A DNA stretch of 64,000 nt from Desulfacinum infernum DSM 9756 (GTDB lineage: Bacteria > Desulfobacterota > Syntrophobacteria > Syntrophobacterales > DSM-9756). The stretch lies in NCBI RefSeq assembly GCF_900129305.1, contig NZ_FQVB01000020.1:1-64000 (forward strand). Reading direction: 5' to 3'. Both the position numbers and the translations under genes were made by a program. Shown one piece after another: positions 46,238 through 56,709 of the stretch; positions within the stretch are counted from its first letter, which is position 1, and each line of letters begins with the position of its first letter. The notes under the pieces are model-generated. The model worked only from the letters and a program-made list of their open reading frames with translations, had not been told where the DNA came from and did no database searches.

Positions 46238-46614
46238 GTTTTTTACCCGCCGACCAGGGGAATTCGGGTGGCCCGACCGCCGCAGCTCTTTTCCGGCATG
46301 GGAGCCCTCCAGTCAAGACCCTTTTTTCCGTACCTAACTGAGCGTTTTTTTCTTTGGGTGTCCCTTACACCGCGTGATTAACGGGCGGGGATAAACCCAG
46401 CCCCTACCCAGGGGGGCCGTGCCTTTTTGTAGGGGCGGGCTTTACGCCCGCCCTTCAGGACCTGTCCATGAGAAAGAATCGTCCAATTTAGGCCGGAATC
46501 TAGATGCGACTCTTGACCTGACCGTCACCCGGTGGTGTATGAACCCCGAGGTTCGGGGCAGTCCATAGATACACCGAAAATTTGTCCAATCTCGATTCTA
46601 TGATGGAGGCGCTC
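46238..46614. other. Divergent regulatory region of the pyl operon and the corrinoid activator, with repeats
   Basis: Plus-strand promoter candidate TTGACC (46513-46518), 17-bp spacer, TGTATG (46536-46541), followed by a small CCCGAGG-TTCGGGG-like hairpin (46546-46559). No convincing pylSn promoter was found; TTGACT at 46312-46317 on the minus strand has no good partner. Two REP-like hairpins lie at 46383-46403 and 46429-46453. Positions 46330-46390, read on the minus strand, match 54600-54654 (shared strings TAATCACGCGGTGTAA and GACACCC.AAGAAAAAA.CG.TCAGTT). Confidence 0.6.
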
Positions 46615-48231
46615 ATGCGATCCAAGGAAAGCGCAGTGGATGGATCCCCGTTCACGATCCGGGTGGAGGGCGAAAACCGGCCCGTTCGGGCCCGGGCCGG
46701 AGAGTCCCTGCTTCACGCCCTGGCCCGAAACGGGATCCTCCTTCGGTCCGACTGCGGAGGCAAAGGCGTATGCCGGCAGTGCGCCGTGGAAGACGCCGCC
46801 ACGGGCGAGCTTCGGCCCGCCTGCCGGGTGACCGTCACCGAAGACCTGTCCATTCGCATTCCCCCCGCCGCCCGTCGTACCCTGGAGGTGATCCGAAAAC
46901 CGAGCCTGGGCGAAGGGGCCGTTCGGCTCCTGCAAAGCCGGGCCGGGCGCGTTTCCCCACGCCACCGCTGGGGGGCCGCCGTGGATGTGGGAACCACCAC
47001 CCTCGCCGTCTACCTATGCGACCGGGTCGAGGGGCACGTGCTCGCATCCACCAGTCTTCGCAATCCCCAGTTCCTTTTCGGCGACGACGTGATGGCACGC
47101 ATCGGCGCCGTGGATCAGAACCCCGCAGCGCTCCGGGAAATGCAGGCGCTGGTCCTGGACGCCGTGGCCATGAGTCTAACGTCTCTGGCCGCCTCCATCG
47201 GAATGGACCCGAAAGATCTTTGCGAGATCACGGTGGTGGGCAATCCCACCATGGTGCACATCTTCTGGGGTGTGGATCCCACGCCGCTCGGCCGCCATCC
47301 CTACGAGCCGGTCTTCCGGAACATCCGTTCGGATAAGGCCTCGACCCTGGGCTGGAACGTTTTTCCCAAGGCACGGGTGACCTCCCTGCCTTTGCTTTCC
47401 GGCTTCCTGGGCGCCGACACGGTGGCTTGTGCTCTGGCCCTGGACCTTCGCCGGGCGCCGGACGGGACCCTTCTGGTGGACGTGGGAACCAACGGCGAGT
47501 TGCTGCTGAAGGCCGTCGGCAGCCTCTGGGGCACATCCTGCGCCACCGGTCCCGCCTTCGAAGGAGCGGCCATCCGCCACGGAATGCCCGCCGTTTCGGG
47601 CGCCGTGAGCCGAGTGGAACCTGCCGGCGACGGCACGCTGCGATGGGATGTGATCCGCCGCGATGACCGTCGCGACCCCAAGCCTCTCGGCATCTGCGGT
47701 TCAGGGGTCTTGAGCTCCGTCGCCGCTCTGTATTCGGCCGGCATTCTTCGAAAAGACGGCCGGATCGACACCATGAAGGCTCCCCACAGAATCCTTTCCG
47801 ACGACAACGGGATCCCGTCCGTGATCCTGGTGGATGGCCCTCACACGGCCTCGGGCGCCCCCCTCCTTTTTACCCAGAAGGACGTGCGGGCCGTCCAGCT
47901 GGCCAAAGCGGCTCTTCGCACGGGGATCGACCTCTTGTGCCGTGAGGCGGGGATGTCGGAGCCCGAGATCGTTCACCTGGCCGGAACCTTCGGAACCCAT
48001 CTGGATCCCCGGGACGCCGTCACCATCGGCATGCTTCCGCCGCTGGGACTGGAACGGATTCGGGCGGCGGGCAATGCGGCGGGCCTGGGCGCCCTGCTCT
48101 CCCTGGTGGACCCCGAGACCATGGAGGAACTGGACGATCTTTCCGCCGCCACCCGGGTGGTGAACCTGGCCGCCCACCCGGACTTCCAGGAAGCCTTCGT
48201 TTCCGCACTGGCGTTTCCGGGTGATGAGTGA
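46615..48231 (+). CDS. ATP-dependent reductive activator of corrinoid proteins (RamA/RACE-type, 2Fe-2S + ASKHA)
   Basis: A 538-residue protein. The N-terminal [2Fe-2S] ferredoxin domain has C47, C53, C56 and C70 (D-C-G-G-K-G-V-C-R-Q-C). The C-terminal ASKHA ATPase region (from about 120) shows A-A-V-D-V-G-T-T-T-L-A-V and V-D-V-G-T-N-G-E-L, the DUF4445/RACE signature. It returns inactive Co(II) corrinoid to Co(I) using ATP and low-potential electrons, which methylamine systems need. Archaeal RamA instead has C-terminal [4Fe-4S] sites, so this is the bacterial N-terminal 2Fe-2S type. Start at 46615 (GGAGG five bases upstream); 46600 and TTG 46582 are alternatives. Divergent from pylSn. Confidence 0.9.
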   Translation: MRSKESAVDGSPFTIRVEGENRPVRARAGESLLHALARNGILLRSDCGGKGVCRQCAVEDAATGELRPACRVTVTEDLSIRIPPAARRTLEVIRKPSLGEGAVRLLQSRAGRVSPRHRWGAAVDVGTTTLAVYLCDRVEGHVLASTSLRNPQFLFGDDVMARIGAVDQNPAALREMQALVLDAVAMSLTSLAASIGMDPKDLCEITVVGNPTMVHIFWGVDPTPLGRHPYEPVFRNIRSDKASTLGWNVFPKARVTSLPLLSGFLGADTVACALALDLRRAPDGTLLVDVGTNGELLLKAVGSLWGTSCATGPAFEGAAIRHGMPAVSGAVSRVEPAGDGTLRWDVIRRDDRRDPKPLGICGSGVLSSVAALYSAGILRKDGRIDTMKAPHRILSDDNGIPSVILVDGPHTASGAPLLFTQKDVRAVQLAKAALRTGIDLLCREAGMSEPEIVHLAGTFGTHLDPRDAVTIGMLPPLGLERIRAAGNAAGLGALLSLVDPETMEELDDLSAATRVVNLAAHPDFQEAFVSALAFPGDE

Positions 48232-48278
48232 TGGGTGATGGGTGAGGGAGGGGCTTTGAAGCAGCGGGAGCGGCGACG

Positions 48279-48308
48279 TGGGAGGGGCGGCTTGCGAACC
48301 GCCCCTAC
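48279..48308. repeat. REP-like palindrome between convergent genes
   Basis: GTGGGAGGGGCGG pairs imperfectly with CCGCCCCTAC, the GTAGGGGCGG family. It lies between the activator stop and the 3' end of the DUF169 gene and may end both transcripts. GTGATGG-type repeats precede it (48220-48247). Confidence 0.6.
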
Positions 48309-48335
48309 GATTTCGCTGCGGCCCTGGCGGCGGAT

Positions 48336-49124
48336 CTAATCGAAAAGGCCCAATCGGTCGGCAATCTCCCCATAGGGCTCGGGATAGAGCGGTTCGAAAT
48401 TCTGGTAGAACGTCACGGGGTAGCGGGCCCCGATGCGCCGGCCCGCCTCATCCAGGCCCTGCAGCAAGTCGGGCAGAAGACGCGCCGGCAACGCCACCGC
48501 CAGTTCGTCGTCCTGGGTCATGGAAAAGATCCGATCCCCCATGCCCGGTATGGACACCCGGGGTTCGTCCAGTCGGTGGGCCGCATACAGGGTCTGGACG
48601 CACTCCACCTTGCCTCCGAAGGCTCCCCCGACCACGCCCCCCGTCCGGGACGTGAGGGCCTGCACCAGCCGCATGGCCTGAGCCGGGTTGCAATAGATCA
48701 CCACGGCATGGGGTTCCCTCTGGGCCTTGGCCAACGGCGACAGGAGGATCCCCGCCACTTCGCCCGCCGCAGGAAGGCCCATGGCCGCCACCTGATCCGC
48801 CGCCGTTTCTTCGTCTTTCGCGAAACCCACGGTGGCGAAGAGGCCCTGAAGCTCGGAAGCCCCGTCCTCGGCACCGCTCCATCCCCAGGCGATCATGGCC
48901 GGGACGCACACCACATCGTCGCGTGCGACCCCCACGGTCCAGCCGTAGATCCGGGCCATGGTGATCGCCTGGCAGATGGCCACCCTTTTCTTGAGATGGG
49001 TCCCGGGACGGCGGGTCTTTTCCGGAAAGCTTTCGTTTTGGGCCAAGAAGGAAACGGCCAGAGGAAAGGACCGGGGGCGGACGGCTTCCATGATCCTGGC
49101 TTGAGCCTGTTGAAAGTCGGTCAT
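48336..49124 (-). CDS. DUF169 family protein
   Basis: A 262-residue soluble protein of the DUF169 type, common in methanogens and anaerobic bacteria. Early K-K-R-V-A-I-C-Q-A-I-T-M-A-R keeps the conserved Cys (about residue 46). Also seen are V-V-C-V-P-A-M-I-A-W-G and V-V-I-Y-C-N-P-A-Q-A-M-R-L-V-Q-A-L, then V-V-G-G-A-F-G-G-K-V-E-C. No biochemical role is established to my knowledge. Its place beside the corrinoid activator and pyl genes suggests a link to methyl transfer or corrinoid metabolism. ATG 49124 has GGAGGG six bases upstream; the frame from 49145 has none. The stop is TAG. Confidence 0.85.
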   Translation of the reverse strand: MTDFQQAQARIMEAVRPRSFPLAVSFLAQNESFPEKTRRPGTHLKKRVAICQAITMARIYGWTVGVARDDVVCVPAMIAWGWSGAEDGASELQGLFATVGFAKDEETAADQVAAMGLPAAGEVAGILLSPLAKAQREPHAVVIYCNPAQAMRLVQALTSRTGGVVGGAFGGKVECVQTLYAAHRLDEPRVSIPGMGDRIFSMTQDDELAVALPARLLPDLLQGLDEAGRRIGARYPVTFYQNFEPLYPEPYGEIADRLGLFD

Positions 49125-49203
49125 TTTTTCCCTCCTCTTTTCCACTGGGGCCTACGACCTGAGGCGATTCTCTCGCCCTATTCTTCTTATCTCCACGCCA
49201 TTA

Positions 49204-49279
49204 GCGGGCGGGGATAAACCCCGCCCCTACTCGGCAGGTCCATCTGGCTTCGTGGGGGCGGGCTTTAGGACCGCCTGAC
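49204..49279. repeat. Pair of REP-like palindromes
   Basis: GCGGGCGGGGATAAACCCCGCCC (49204-49226) followed by CTAC, then GTGGGGGCGGGCTTTAGGACCGCC (about 49252-49275). Both match the GTAGGGGCGGG family; they lie upstream of the DUF169 gene and before the next plus-strand gene. Confidence 0.65.
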
Positions 49280-49410
49280 TTTGTTCTCGGTTTCACTTGC
49301 ATTGCACAAAGAGCTTGTGTAAAAAGCGGCCTTGCTCTTTTGCCATGTACCCCGTGAACGCTCTCGTGGAAGCGACGGATGAACGACCCGGAACAGGACG
49401 GAAATCTCTC

Positions 49411-49827
49411 ATGGAATCAAAACCGGCGAAGACTCTCGCTCACGTGGAAGACCTGGTGGCCTATCTCCCCAAACTGCAGTCCCTGGAAGGCCGTTACGTG
49501 GAACAGTGGAATCCGCCATTCTACGCCACGCCCGTTTACCATCCCGTGGTGGAGGAATTTTTCTACTGCGTGTCTCAGCTTTGCCCTCCGGGTGAGACTC
49601 TGGATCCTCTCCGGGCGGAACAGGACATCTACGATCCTCGGGTGATCGACCGGGCCGATTCGGCCACCCTTCAGTCTCTGCTGGGCTGGTGCGCCCGCAC
49701 CGAGCAGGCCCGCCCGGGAATCTGGGAACAGCTGCTTCAAAACGGCGTCCTTTTTTCCCTTCTGCATCGTCTCCAGGCCGTGACCGGATCTAACGGGAAC
49801 GGCGCCGGGGAAAGGGATGCAGCATGA
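49411..49827 (+). CDS. Hypothetical protein, possibly DUF6508-like
   Basis: A 138-residue soluble protein from the ATG at 49411 (AGGACGGAA upstream); earlier in-frame starts at 49345 and 49297 lack Shine-Dalgarno sites. The pattern V-E-D-L-V-A-Y-L-P-K-L followed by Y-H-P-V-V-E-E-F-F-Y-C-V-S-Q resembles my memory of DUF6508, and the later region is helical with a W-C-A-R-T-E-Q-A-R-P-G segment. No enzyme motif is evident. Its last 38 bp overlap the 3' end of the convergent aroC gene. Confidence 0.65.
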   Translation: MESKPAKTLAHVEDLVAYLPKLQSLEGRYVEQWNPPFYATPVYHPVVEEFFYCVSQLCPPGETLDPLRAEQDIYDPRVIDRADSATLQSLLGWCARTEQARPGIWEQLLQNGVLFSLLHRLQAVTGSNGNGAGERDAA

Positions 49828-50848
49828 AATCGGCCAGGGTGATCAGCACCATGGCTTCGCAGACCGGAACGATCCGAGGGATGGCTGCAATGTCGTGACG
49901 TCCTCCGATGCGGATGGTGGTCTCCTTTCCGTCCCGGGTGACGGTCCGCTGTTCCCTGGCGATGGAAGGTATGGGCTTCACGGCTGCCCGCACCACCAGG
50001 TCCATGCCCGACGAGATGCCACCCAGAACCCCCCCGGCGTTGTTGGACGCGTACCCGTCGGCCGTGGGGGGATCGTTGTTTTCGCTCCCGCGCATCCGGG
50101 CGGCGGCAAAACCGACTCCGATCTCCACGCCCTTTACGGCCCCGATGGACATGAGGGCCGACGCCAGGCGGGCGTCCAGTTTGTCGAAAACGGGCTCTCC
50201 CAGGCCCGGAGGGCAGCCCACGGCATTCACCTGAACGATCCCGCCCAGGGTATCCCCCTCGCCGCGGACCTCCTGCAGATGCGCCTCCATGGCTTGGGCC
50301 GCTTCCGGGTCGGGACAGAAGAGCGGGTTTTCCGCCGCCGCCTCCCAGTCATAGACCCGGCAGGTCACGTCGCCCAAGGCCACCGTACCGGCAAAGACCC
50401 GGATGCCCTCTTGGGCCAGGAATTTTCGGGCCACGGCTCCGGCGGCCACACGGGCTACCGTCTCCCGCCCGGAACTGCGCCCGCCGCCGCGCCAGTCGCG
50501 CACGCCGTATTTCTGTTCGTAGGTCCGGTCGGCGTGGCCCGGCCGGTACACGTCCTTGATGGCCTCGTAATCCCGGCTTCTCATGTCCTTGTTGTAAATC
50601 ACCAGGCTGATGGGCGTCCCCGTGGTCATCCCCTGGAACACGCCGGAAAGGATGCGCACCTCGTCCGGTTCCCGGCGGGCCGTGGTGAGCGCCTTTCCGG
50701 GCCTGCGCCTTTCCAAATCCCGTTGGATGTCTTCTTCCGACAAGGGAATCCCGGGCGGACATCCGTCGATGACCGCCCCCAAGGCCGGTCCGTGGGATTC
50801 CCCCCAGGTCATCACACGAAAAAGACGCCCAAAGCTGTTTCCCGGCAT
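49790..50848 (-). CDS. aroC: Chorismate synthase AroC
   Basis: A 352-residue chorismate synthase, converting 5-enolpyruvylshikimate 3-phosphate to chorismate with reduced FMN. Signatures seen: N-terminal G-E-S-H-G-P-A-L-G (about 15-23), R-R-P-G-K-A, the middle G-V-R-D-W-R-G-G-G-R-S-S-G-R-E-T and the C-terminal D-P-P-T-A-D-G-Y-A-S-N-N-A-G-G-V-L-G-G-I-S-S-G. ATG 50848 has GGAGG five bases upstream. It overlaps the convergent small gene by 38 bp at the 3' end. The stop is TAG. No other shikimate genes are in the window. Upstream 50866-50935 is a CCGTAATCCGTAAGTCGTAAG-type simple repeat. Confidence 0.96.
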   Translation of the reverse strand: MPGNSFGRLFRVMTWGESHGPALGAVIDGCPPGIPLSEEDIQRDLERRRPGKALTTARREPDEVRILSGVFQGMTTGTPISLVIYNKDMRSRDYEAIKDVYRPGHADRTYEQKYGVRDWRGGGRSSGRETVARVAAGAVARKFLAQEGIRVFAGTVALGDVTCRVYDWEAAAENPLFCPDPEAAQAMEAHLQEVRGEGDTLGGIVQVNAVGCPPGLGEPVFDKLDARLASALMSIGAVKGVEIGVGFAAARMRGSENNDPPTADGYASNNAGGVLGGISSGMDLVVRAAVKPIPSIAREQRTVTRDGKETTIRIGGRHDIAAIPRIVPVCEAMVLITLADFMLHPFPRRRSR

Positions 50849-51160
50849 ATCAACCTCCGTGGTTCGCAATCCGTGATCCGTAATCCGTAAGTCGTAAGCC
50901 GTGGTCGCTGGTCCTTGAGTCGCGAGTCGCTGTGGAGACTGGGCGGCTCTGCTGTGGCCTGCGCAGGTGATTGCGTCCGTGGGACAAGGAAGAAATCTTC
51001 ACCCATCACCCATCACTCATCACCCGTCACTCATCGCCCATCCCCTTCCTTGACTCGCCGGCCCACCGCGTTATCTTTGACGGGAACCCTCCTTTCCAAC
51101 CATAGTGCAATCGAGATATATGGTGAAGAAAGAAGAAGGTCACAGGAGGAGACTTCACCC

Positions 51161-51475
51161 ATGAGTGAGCATCGCCCGGACGCTCGGGAAGAATTGGAAA
51201 GCCACGTGGAGGAGGATCTGCAGGAGCCACCCTTGTTCAAGGTTCTCCTCCACAATGACGATTATACCACCATGGAGTTTGTGGTGGAGATCCTGGAAAA
51301 GGTGTTCCACAAGTCCACCGCGGAGGCGACCCAGATCATGCTCCACGTTCACCGAAACGGCGTGGGGGTCTGCGGCGTCTACCCGGAGGAGGTCGCCGAG
51401 ACGAAGGTGGAGATGGTCCACCATCTTGCGAGAAAAAACGGCTTCCCCCTCAAGTGCACCATGGAGGAAGCCTAG
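51161..51475 (+). CDS. clpS: ATP-dependent Clp protease adaptor ClpS
   Basis: A 104-residue ClpS N-recognin. Core motif [15 protein letters not shown] (about 27-41) supplies the N-degron-binding Asn-Asp pair, followed by the [12 protein letters not shown] segment with the His of the alpha-amino pocket. It hands proteins with bulky N-terminal residues (Leu, Phe, Tyr, Trp) to ClpA. AGGAGGAG precedes the ATG. clpA starts 22 nt downstream and aat follows, making a compact bacterial N-end-rule operon. The stop is TAG. Confidence 0.95.
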   Translation: MSEHRPDAREELESHVEEDLQEPPLFKVLLHNDDYTTMEFVVEILEKVFHKSTAEATQIMLHVHRNGVGVCGVYPEEVAETKVEMVHHLARKNGFPLKCTMEEA

Positions 51476-51497
51476 TGAATGCCGGGAAGGAGCCTGC

Positions 51498-53795
<2,298 letters not shown>

Positions 53796-53809
53796 ACGGC
53801 GCGGGAACC

Positions 53810-54499
53810 ATGCCGATCTTCAGCCTCAGCAAGGACATCGCCTTCCCCCCCCCGGAGCTGGCCGAACCCGACGGTCTGCTGGCTCTAGGGGGCGACCTGA
53901 GTCCCAAGAGACTTTTGCTTGCCTACCGAATGGGGATCTTTCCCTGGTATGCCAAGGACACCCCCATCCTTTGGTGGTCTCCCGACCCCCGGCTGGTGCT
54001 TTTCCTCCCTGAACTGCATGTCTCCCACAGCCTCCGCCGGGTTCTCAGAAAGGGAGTCTTTCTCGTCACCTTCGATCGCGCCTTTCGGCAGGTGATTGAG
54101 GCCTGCGCGCGGGTGCGCATCGAACAGGGGGAAGACACCTGGCTCGTTCCGGAAATGATCGACGCCTACTGCCGGCTCCACCAGCTGGGGCACGCGCACA
54201 GCGTGGAAACCTGGCGGGAAGGGCGATTGGTGGGCGGACTCTACGGGGTGGCCATCGGGCGTGTCTTTTTCGGGGAGTCCATGTTCAGCACTGTGTCCGA
54301 CGCCTCCAAGGTCGCCCTGGTGCATCTGGCCCGGCGCATGGCCCGGTGCGGCTATGAACTGATCGACTGCCAGGTGACCACCAACCATCTCAAGCGCTTC
54401 GGCGCTCGGGAGATACCCCGCAGCCGGTTCCTGCGCCTCCTGGATCGGCTCACCTCCCAGCCCGCCCTGCCCTTCTGGAAGGACCAGCGCTCCGCCTGA
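53810..54499 (+). CDS. aat: Leucyl/phenylalanyl-tRNA--protein transferase Aat
   Basis: A 229-residue L/F-transferase adding Leu or Phe to N-terminal Lys/Arg of proteins, thereby creating ClpS-recognised degrons. The family N-terminus F-P-P-P-E-L-A-E-P-D-G-L-L-A-L-G-G-D-L is present, with Y-R-M-G-I-F-P-W-Y, W-W-S-P-D-P-R, H-S-V-E-T-W and G-G-L-Y-G-V-A-I-G. ATG 53810 gives the usual M-P-I-F start; a GTG at 53792 overlaps the clpA stop. It is the last gene of clpS-clpA-aat, so substrate marking, recognition and unfolding are encoded together. Confidence 0.96.
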   Translation: MPIFSLSKDIAFPPPELAEPDGLLALGGDLSPKRLLLAYRMGIFPWYAKDTPILWWSPDPRLVLFLPELHVSHSLRRVLRKGVFLVTFDRAFRQVIEACARVRIEQGEDTWLVPEMIDAYCRLHQLGHAHSVETWREGRLVGGLYGVAIGRVFFGESMFSTVSDASKVALVHLARRMARCGYELIDCQVTTNHLKRFGAREIPRSRFLRLLDRLTSQPALPFWKDQRSA

Positions 54500-54515
54500 A
54501 GACGGCCAATTGCAT

Positions 54516-54655
54516 CCTAGGAGCCTATCCGAGAACTCCGCAAACCGCCACTCCCGCGCAAGCGGGAGCCTATAACTCATTGGACATTCTGGATCCCCGC
54601 CCGCTAATCACGCGGTGTAAAAGACACCCGAAGAAAAAATCGTTCAGTTTAGGTC
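54516..54655. repeat. Composite dispersed repeat (two element types joined)
   Basis: 54516-54600 is an imperfect copy of the minus-strand sequence at 23148-23242 (shared TCCGAGAACTCCGCAAACCG and CACTCCCGCGCAAGCGGGAG). 54600-54654 matches the minus strand of 46330-46390 (TAATCACGCGGTGTAA and following). 54655-54673 has CATTGTCGGACCAGCTCC, related to 23096-23115. The region is non-coding. Confidence 0.75.
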
Positions 54656-54728
54656 ATTGTCGGACCAGCTCCCAGTCGGGGGACCGACACCCGGAGCCCC
54701 CCCGTCACTCGTCACCCATTACCCGTCA

Positions 54729-54836
54729 CTCCTCCCCTTTTCCCTTTCCCCTTTTACCTTTCCCCTTTTCCCTTTCACCTTTTCCCTTTCCCCTTTCCTC
54801 TTTTCCCCCTTTCCTCTTTTCCCCCTTTCCCCTCCC
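54729..54836. repeat. 108-nt near-perfect homopyrimidine tract
   Basis: Only two purines (A at 54756 and 54777) interrupt 108 pyrimidines; 54778-54836 is 59 uninterrupted pyrimidines. The units are CCTTTTCCCTTT-like and later CCCCCTTTCCTCTTTT repeated twice. Such homopurine/homopyrimidine runs can slip in replication and form triplex DNA. It lies 75 nt ahead of lysC and after the aat operon, in a 411-nt gap. Confidence 0.9.
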
Positions 54837-54910
54837 AACGCACTGTGCTAAAAGCTGTATTTTGTTCACGCACTGACAGCCTACGGAAAGACCCAGGAGG
54901 ACTGACGGAA

Positions 54911-56164
54911 ATGGCCTTGGTTGTCCAGAAATACGGTGGAACGTCCGTGGCCGATGTGGAACGCATCCGCAACGTGGCCAGGAGGGTCATCGAGCGCAAG
55001 AAGGCCGGCGACGACCTGGTGGTGGTGCTTTCCGCCCGGGCCGGCGACACGGATCGGCTCATCGAACTGGCCCATCAGATGAGCCCCCATCCGGATCCCA
55101 GGGAGTTGGACGTGCTGCTCGCCACGGGGGAACAGATTACCATTGCACTCTTCAGCATGGCCGTGAAAGACATGGGGTTCGAGGCGGTTTCCATGACCGG
55201 CTACCAGGCCGGGATCATCACCGATCACCATCACGGACACGCCCGCATCAGTTGGATCGAGACCCTGCCGGTGGTGGAGAAGCTCAAGGAAGGGAAGATC
55301 GTCGTGGTAGCCGGCTTTCAGGGCTACGACGATGAGGGCAACATCACCACCCTGGGCCGGGGAGGATCGGACACCACCGCCGTGGCCCTGGCGGCGGCCT
55401 TGAAGGCCGACGCCTGCGAAATCTACACGGACGTGGAAGGCGTCTACACCACAGACCCGAACGTCTATTCCAAGGCCCGAAAGCTGAGAAAGATCAGCTA
55501 CGAAGAAATGCTGGAGATGGCCAGCATGGGGGCCAAGGTGCTCCACATCCGGTCGGTGGAATTTGGCATGAAGTACAACGTGCCCATCTGGGTGCGCTCC
55601 TCCTTTACCGACGATCCAGGGACACTCGTAACCGCGGAGGATGCCGAAATGGAAAAGGTGGTCGTCTCCGGAGTCACCTACAATAAGAACGAAGCGCGCG
55701 TGACCGTAACCGACGTGCCCGACGTGCCCGGCATGGCCTTCAAGATCTTCGAACCCATTGCGCAGGCCGGGATCAATGTAGACATGATCATCCAGGGAAG
55801 CAGCGGTGTTCCGGGCCGAGCCAACATCTCCTTTACGGTTCCCAAGGCCGACTACGAACAGACCGTGGCCCTGGCGGAAAAGGTGGCCCGGGAGATCGGC
55901 GCCGGACCGGTGCATGGCAACGCCCACATCGCCAAGATCTCGGTGATCGGAGTGGGGATGCGAAGCCACACCGGTGTCGCCAGCCTCATGTTCGACTCCC
56001 TGGCCAAGGAGAACATCAATATTCACATGATCAGCACCTCGGAGATCAAGATCTCCTGCGTGATCGACGAAAAGTACACGGAACTGGCCGTTCGCGTTCT
56101 CCACGATGCCTTTGAGCTCCACAAGGACCCCAACGGCGGCATCCGAATCACGGAAGAGGCCTGA
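54911..56164 (+). CDS. lysC: Aspartate kinase
   Basis: A 417-residue monofunctional aspartokinase, the first step of Lys/Thr/Met synthesis from aspartate. The N-terminal kinase motif [12 protein letters not shown] is present, as are [13 protein letters not shown] and the [14 protein letters not shown] segment. Two C-terminal ACT domains (about 265-417) point to feedback by lysine and/or threonine. ATG 54911 follows AGGAGG. The cobO gene starts at the stop (TGATG), indicating coupling. A link with pyrrolysine, which is made from two lysines, is indirect and inferred. Confidence 0.96.
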   Translation: MALVVQKYGGTSVADVERIRNVARRVIERKKAGDDLVVVLSARAGDTDRLIELAHQMSPHPDPRELDVLLATGEQITIALFSMAVKDMGFEAVSMTGYQAGIITDHHHGHARISWIETLPVVEKLKEGKIVVVAGFQGYDDEGNITTLGRGGSDTTAVALAAALKADACEIYTDVEGVYTTDPNVYSKARKLRKISYEEMLEMASMGAKVLHIRSVEFGMKYNVPIWVRSSFTDDPGTLVTAEDAEMEKVVVSGVTYNKNEARVTVTDVPDVPGMAFKIFEPIAQAGINVDMIIQGSSGVPGRANISFTVPKADYEQTVALAEKVAREIGAGPVHGNAHIAKISVIGVGMRSHTGVASLMFDSLAKENINIHMISTSEIKISCVIDEKYTELAVRVLHDAFELHKDPNGGIRITEEA

Positions 56165-56709
56165 TGGGCGCGGAGATTCCCCGAAAGACCCCGAAGGGCC
56201 TGCTGATCGTCTTCACCGGAGAAGGGAAGGGAAAGACCACGGCGGCCCTGGGCTTGGCGCTCCGGGCCGCCGGCCACGGGATGCGGGTGCTCATCCTGCA
56301 GTTCATCAAGGGTTCCAGGCACTACGGAGAATTGGACGCCGTCCGGCATCTCCCCACCGTCACCATCGAACCCCTGGGAACGGGTTTCACCTGGGAAAAG
56401 GACGACCTGGAAGAAGATCGCCGGTTGGCACGGCAGGGCTGGGTGAAGGCCCGGGAAGCCCTGACTACGGGGAAGTATGATCTCATCGTCCTGGACGAAC
56501 TGAACTATGTGCTTTCCTACGGCCTGCTGGATGTGGAGGGCGTTCTGGCCGACATCCGCCGGCGGCCGGCGGAGTGCCATGTGGTGACCACGGGCCGGGG
56601 GGCTCCTGCGGAGCTCCTTCGGGAAGCCGACTGCGTAACCGAAATGCTAGCCGTCAAACACCATTACCGGGAACAGGGAATCCGAGCCCAGAAGGGCATC
56701 GAATTCTGA
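56164..56709 (+). CDS. cobO: Cob(I)yrinic acid a,c-diamide adenosyltransferase (CobO/BtuR)
   Basis: A 181-residue CobA/CobO-family corrinoid adenosyltransferase that attaches the 5'-deoxyadenosyl group to Co(I) corrinoids in B12 synthesis and salvage. The P-loop G-E-G-K-G-K-T-T-A-A-L-G (about 20-31) and the L-D-E-L-N-Y segment are typical. The start ATG overlaps the lysC stop (TGATG). Corrinoids are in demand in this organism because of the methylamine system encoded 25 kb away. No other cob genes are nearby. Confidence 0.93.
   Translation: MGAEIPRKTPKGLLIVFTGEGKGKTTAALGLALRAAGHGMRVLILQFIKGSRHYGELDAVRHLPTVTIEPLGTGFTWEKDDLEEDRRLARQGWVKAREALTTGKYDLIVLDELNYVLSYGLLDVEGVLADIRRRPAECHVVTTGRGAPAELLREADCVTEMLAVKHHYREQGIRAQKGIEF

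Noticed and set aside
46312-46317. TTGACT as the -35 box of a pylSn promoter
   Set aside because: No acceptable -10 hexamer lies 16-18 bp downstream on the minus strand, so no promoter is claimed.
54729-54836. CRISPR-like or tandem-repeat array
   Set aside because: No direct repeats of 23-40 nt with unique spacers and no cas genes; it is a homopyrimidine tract.
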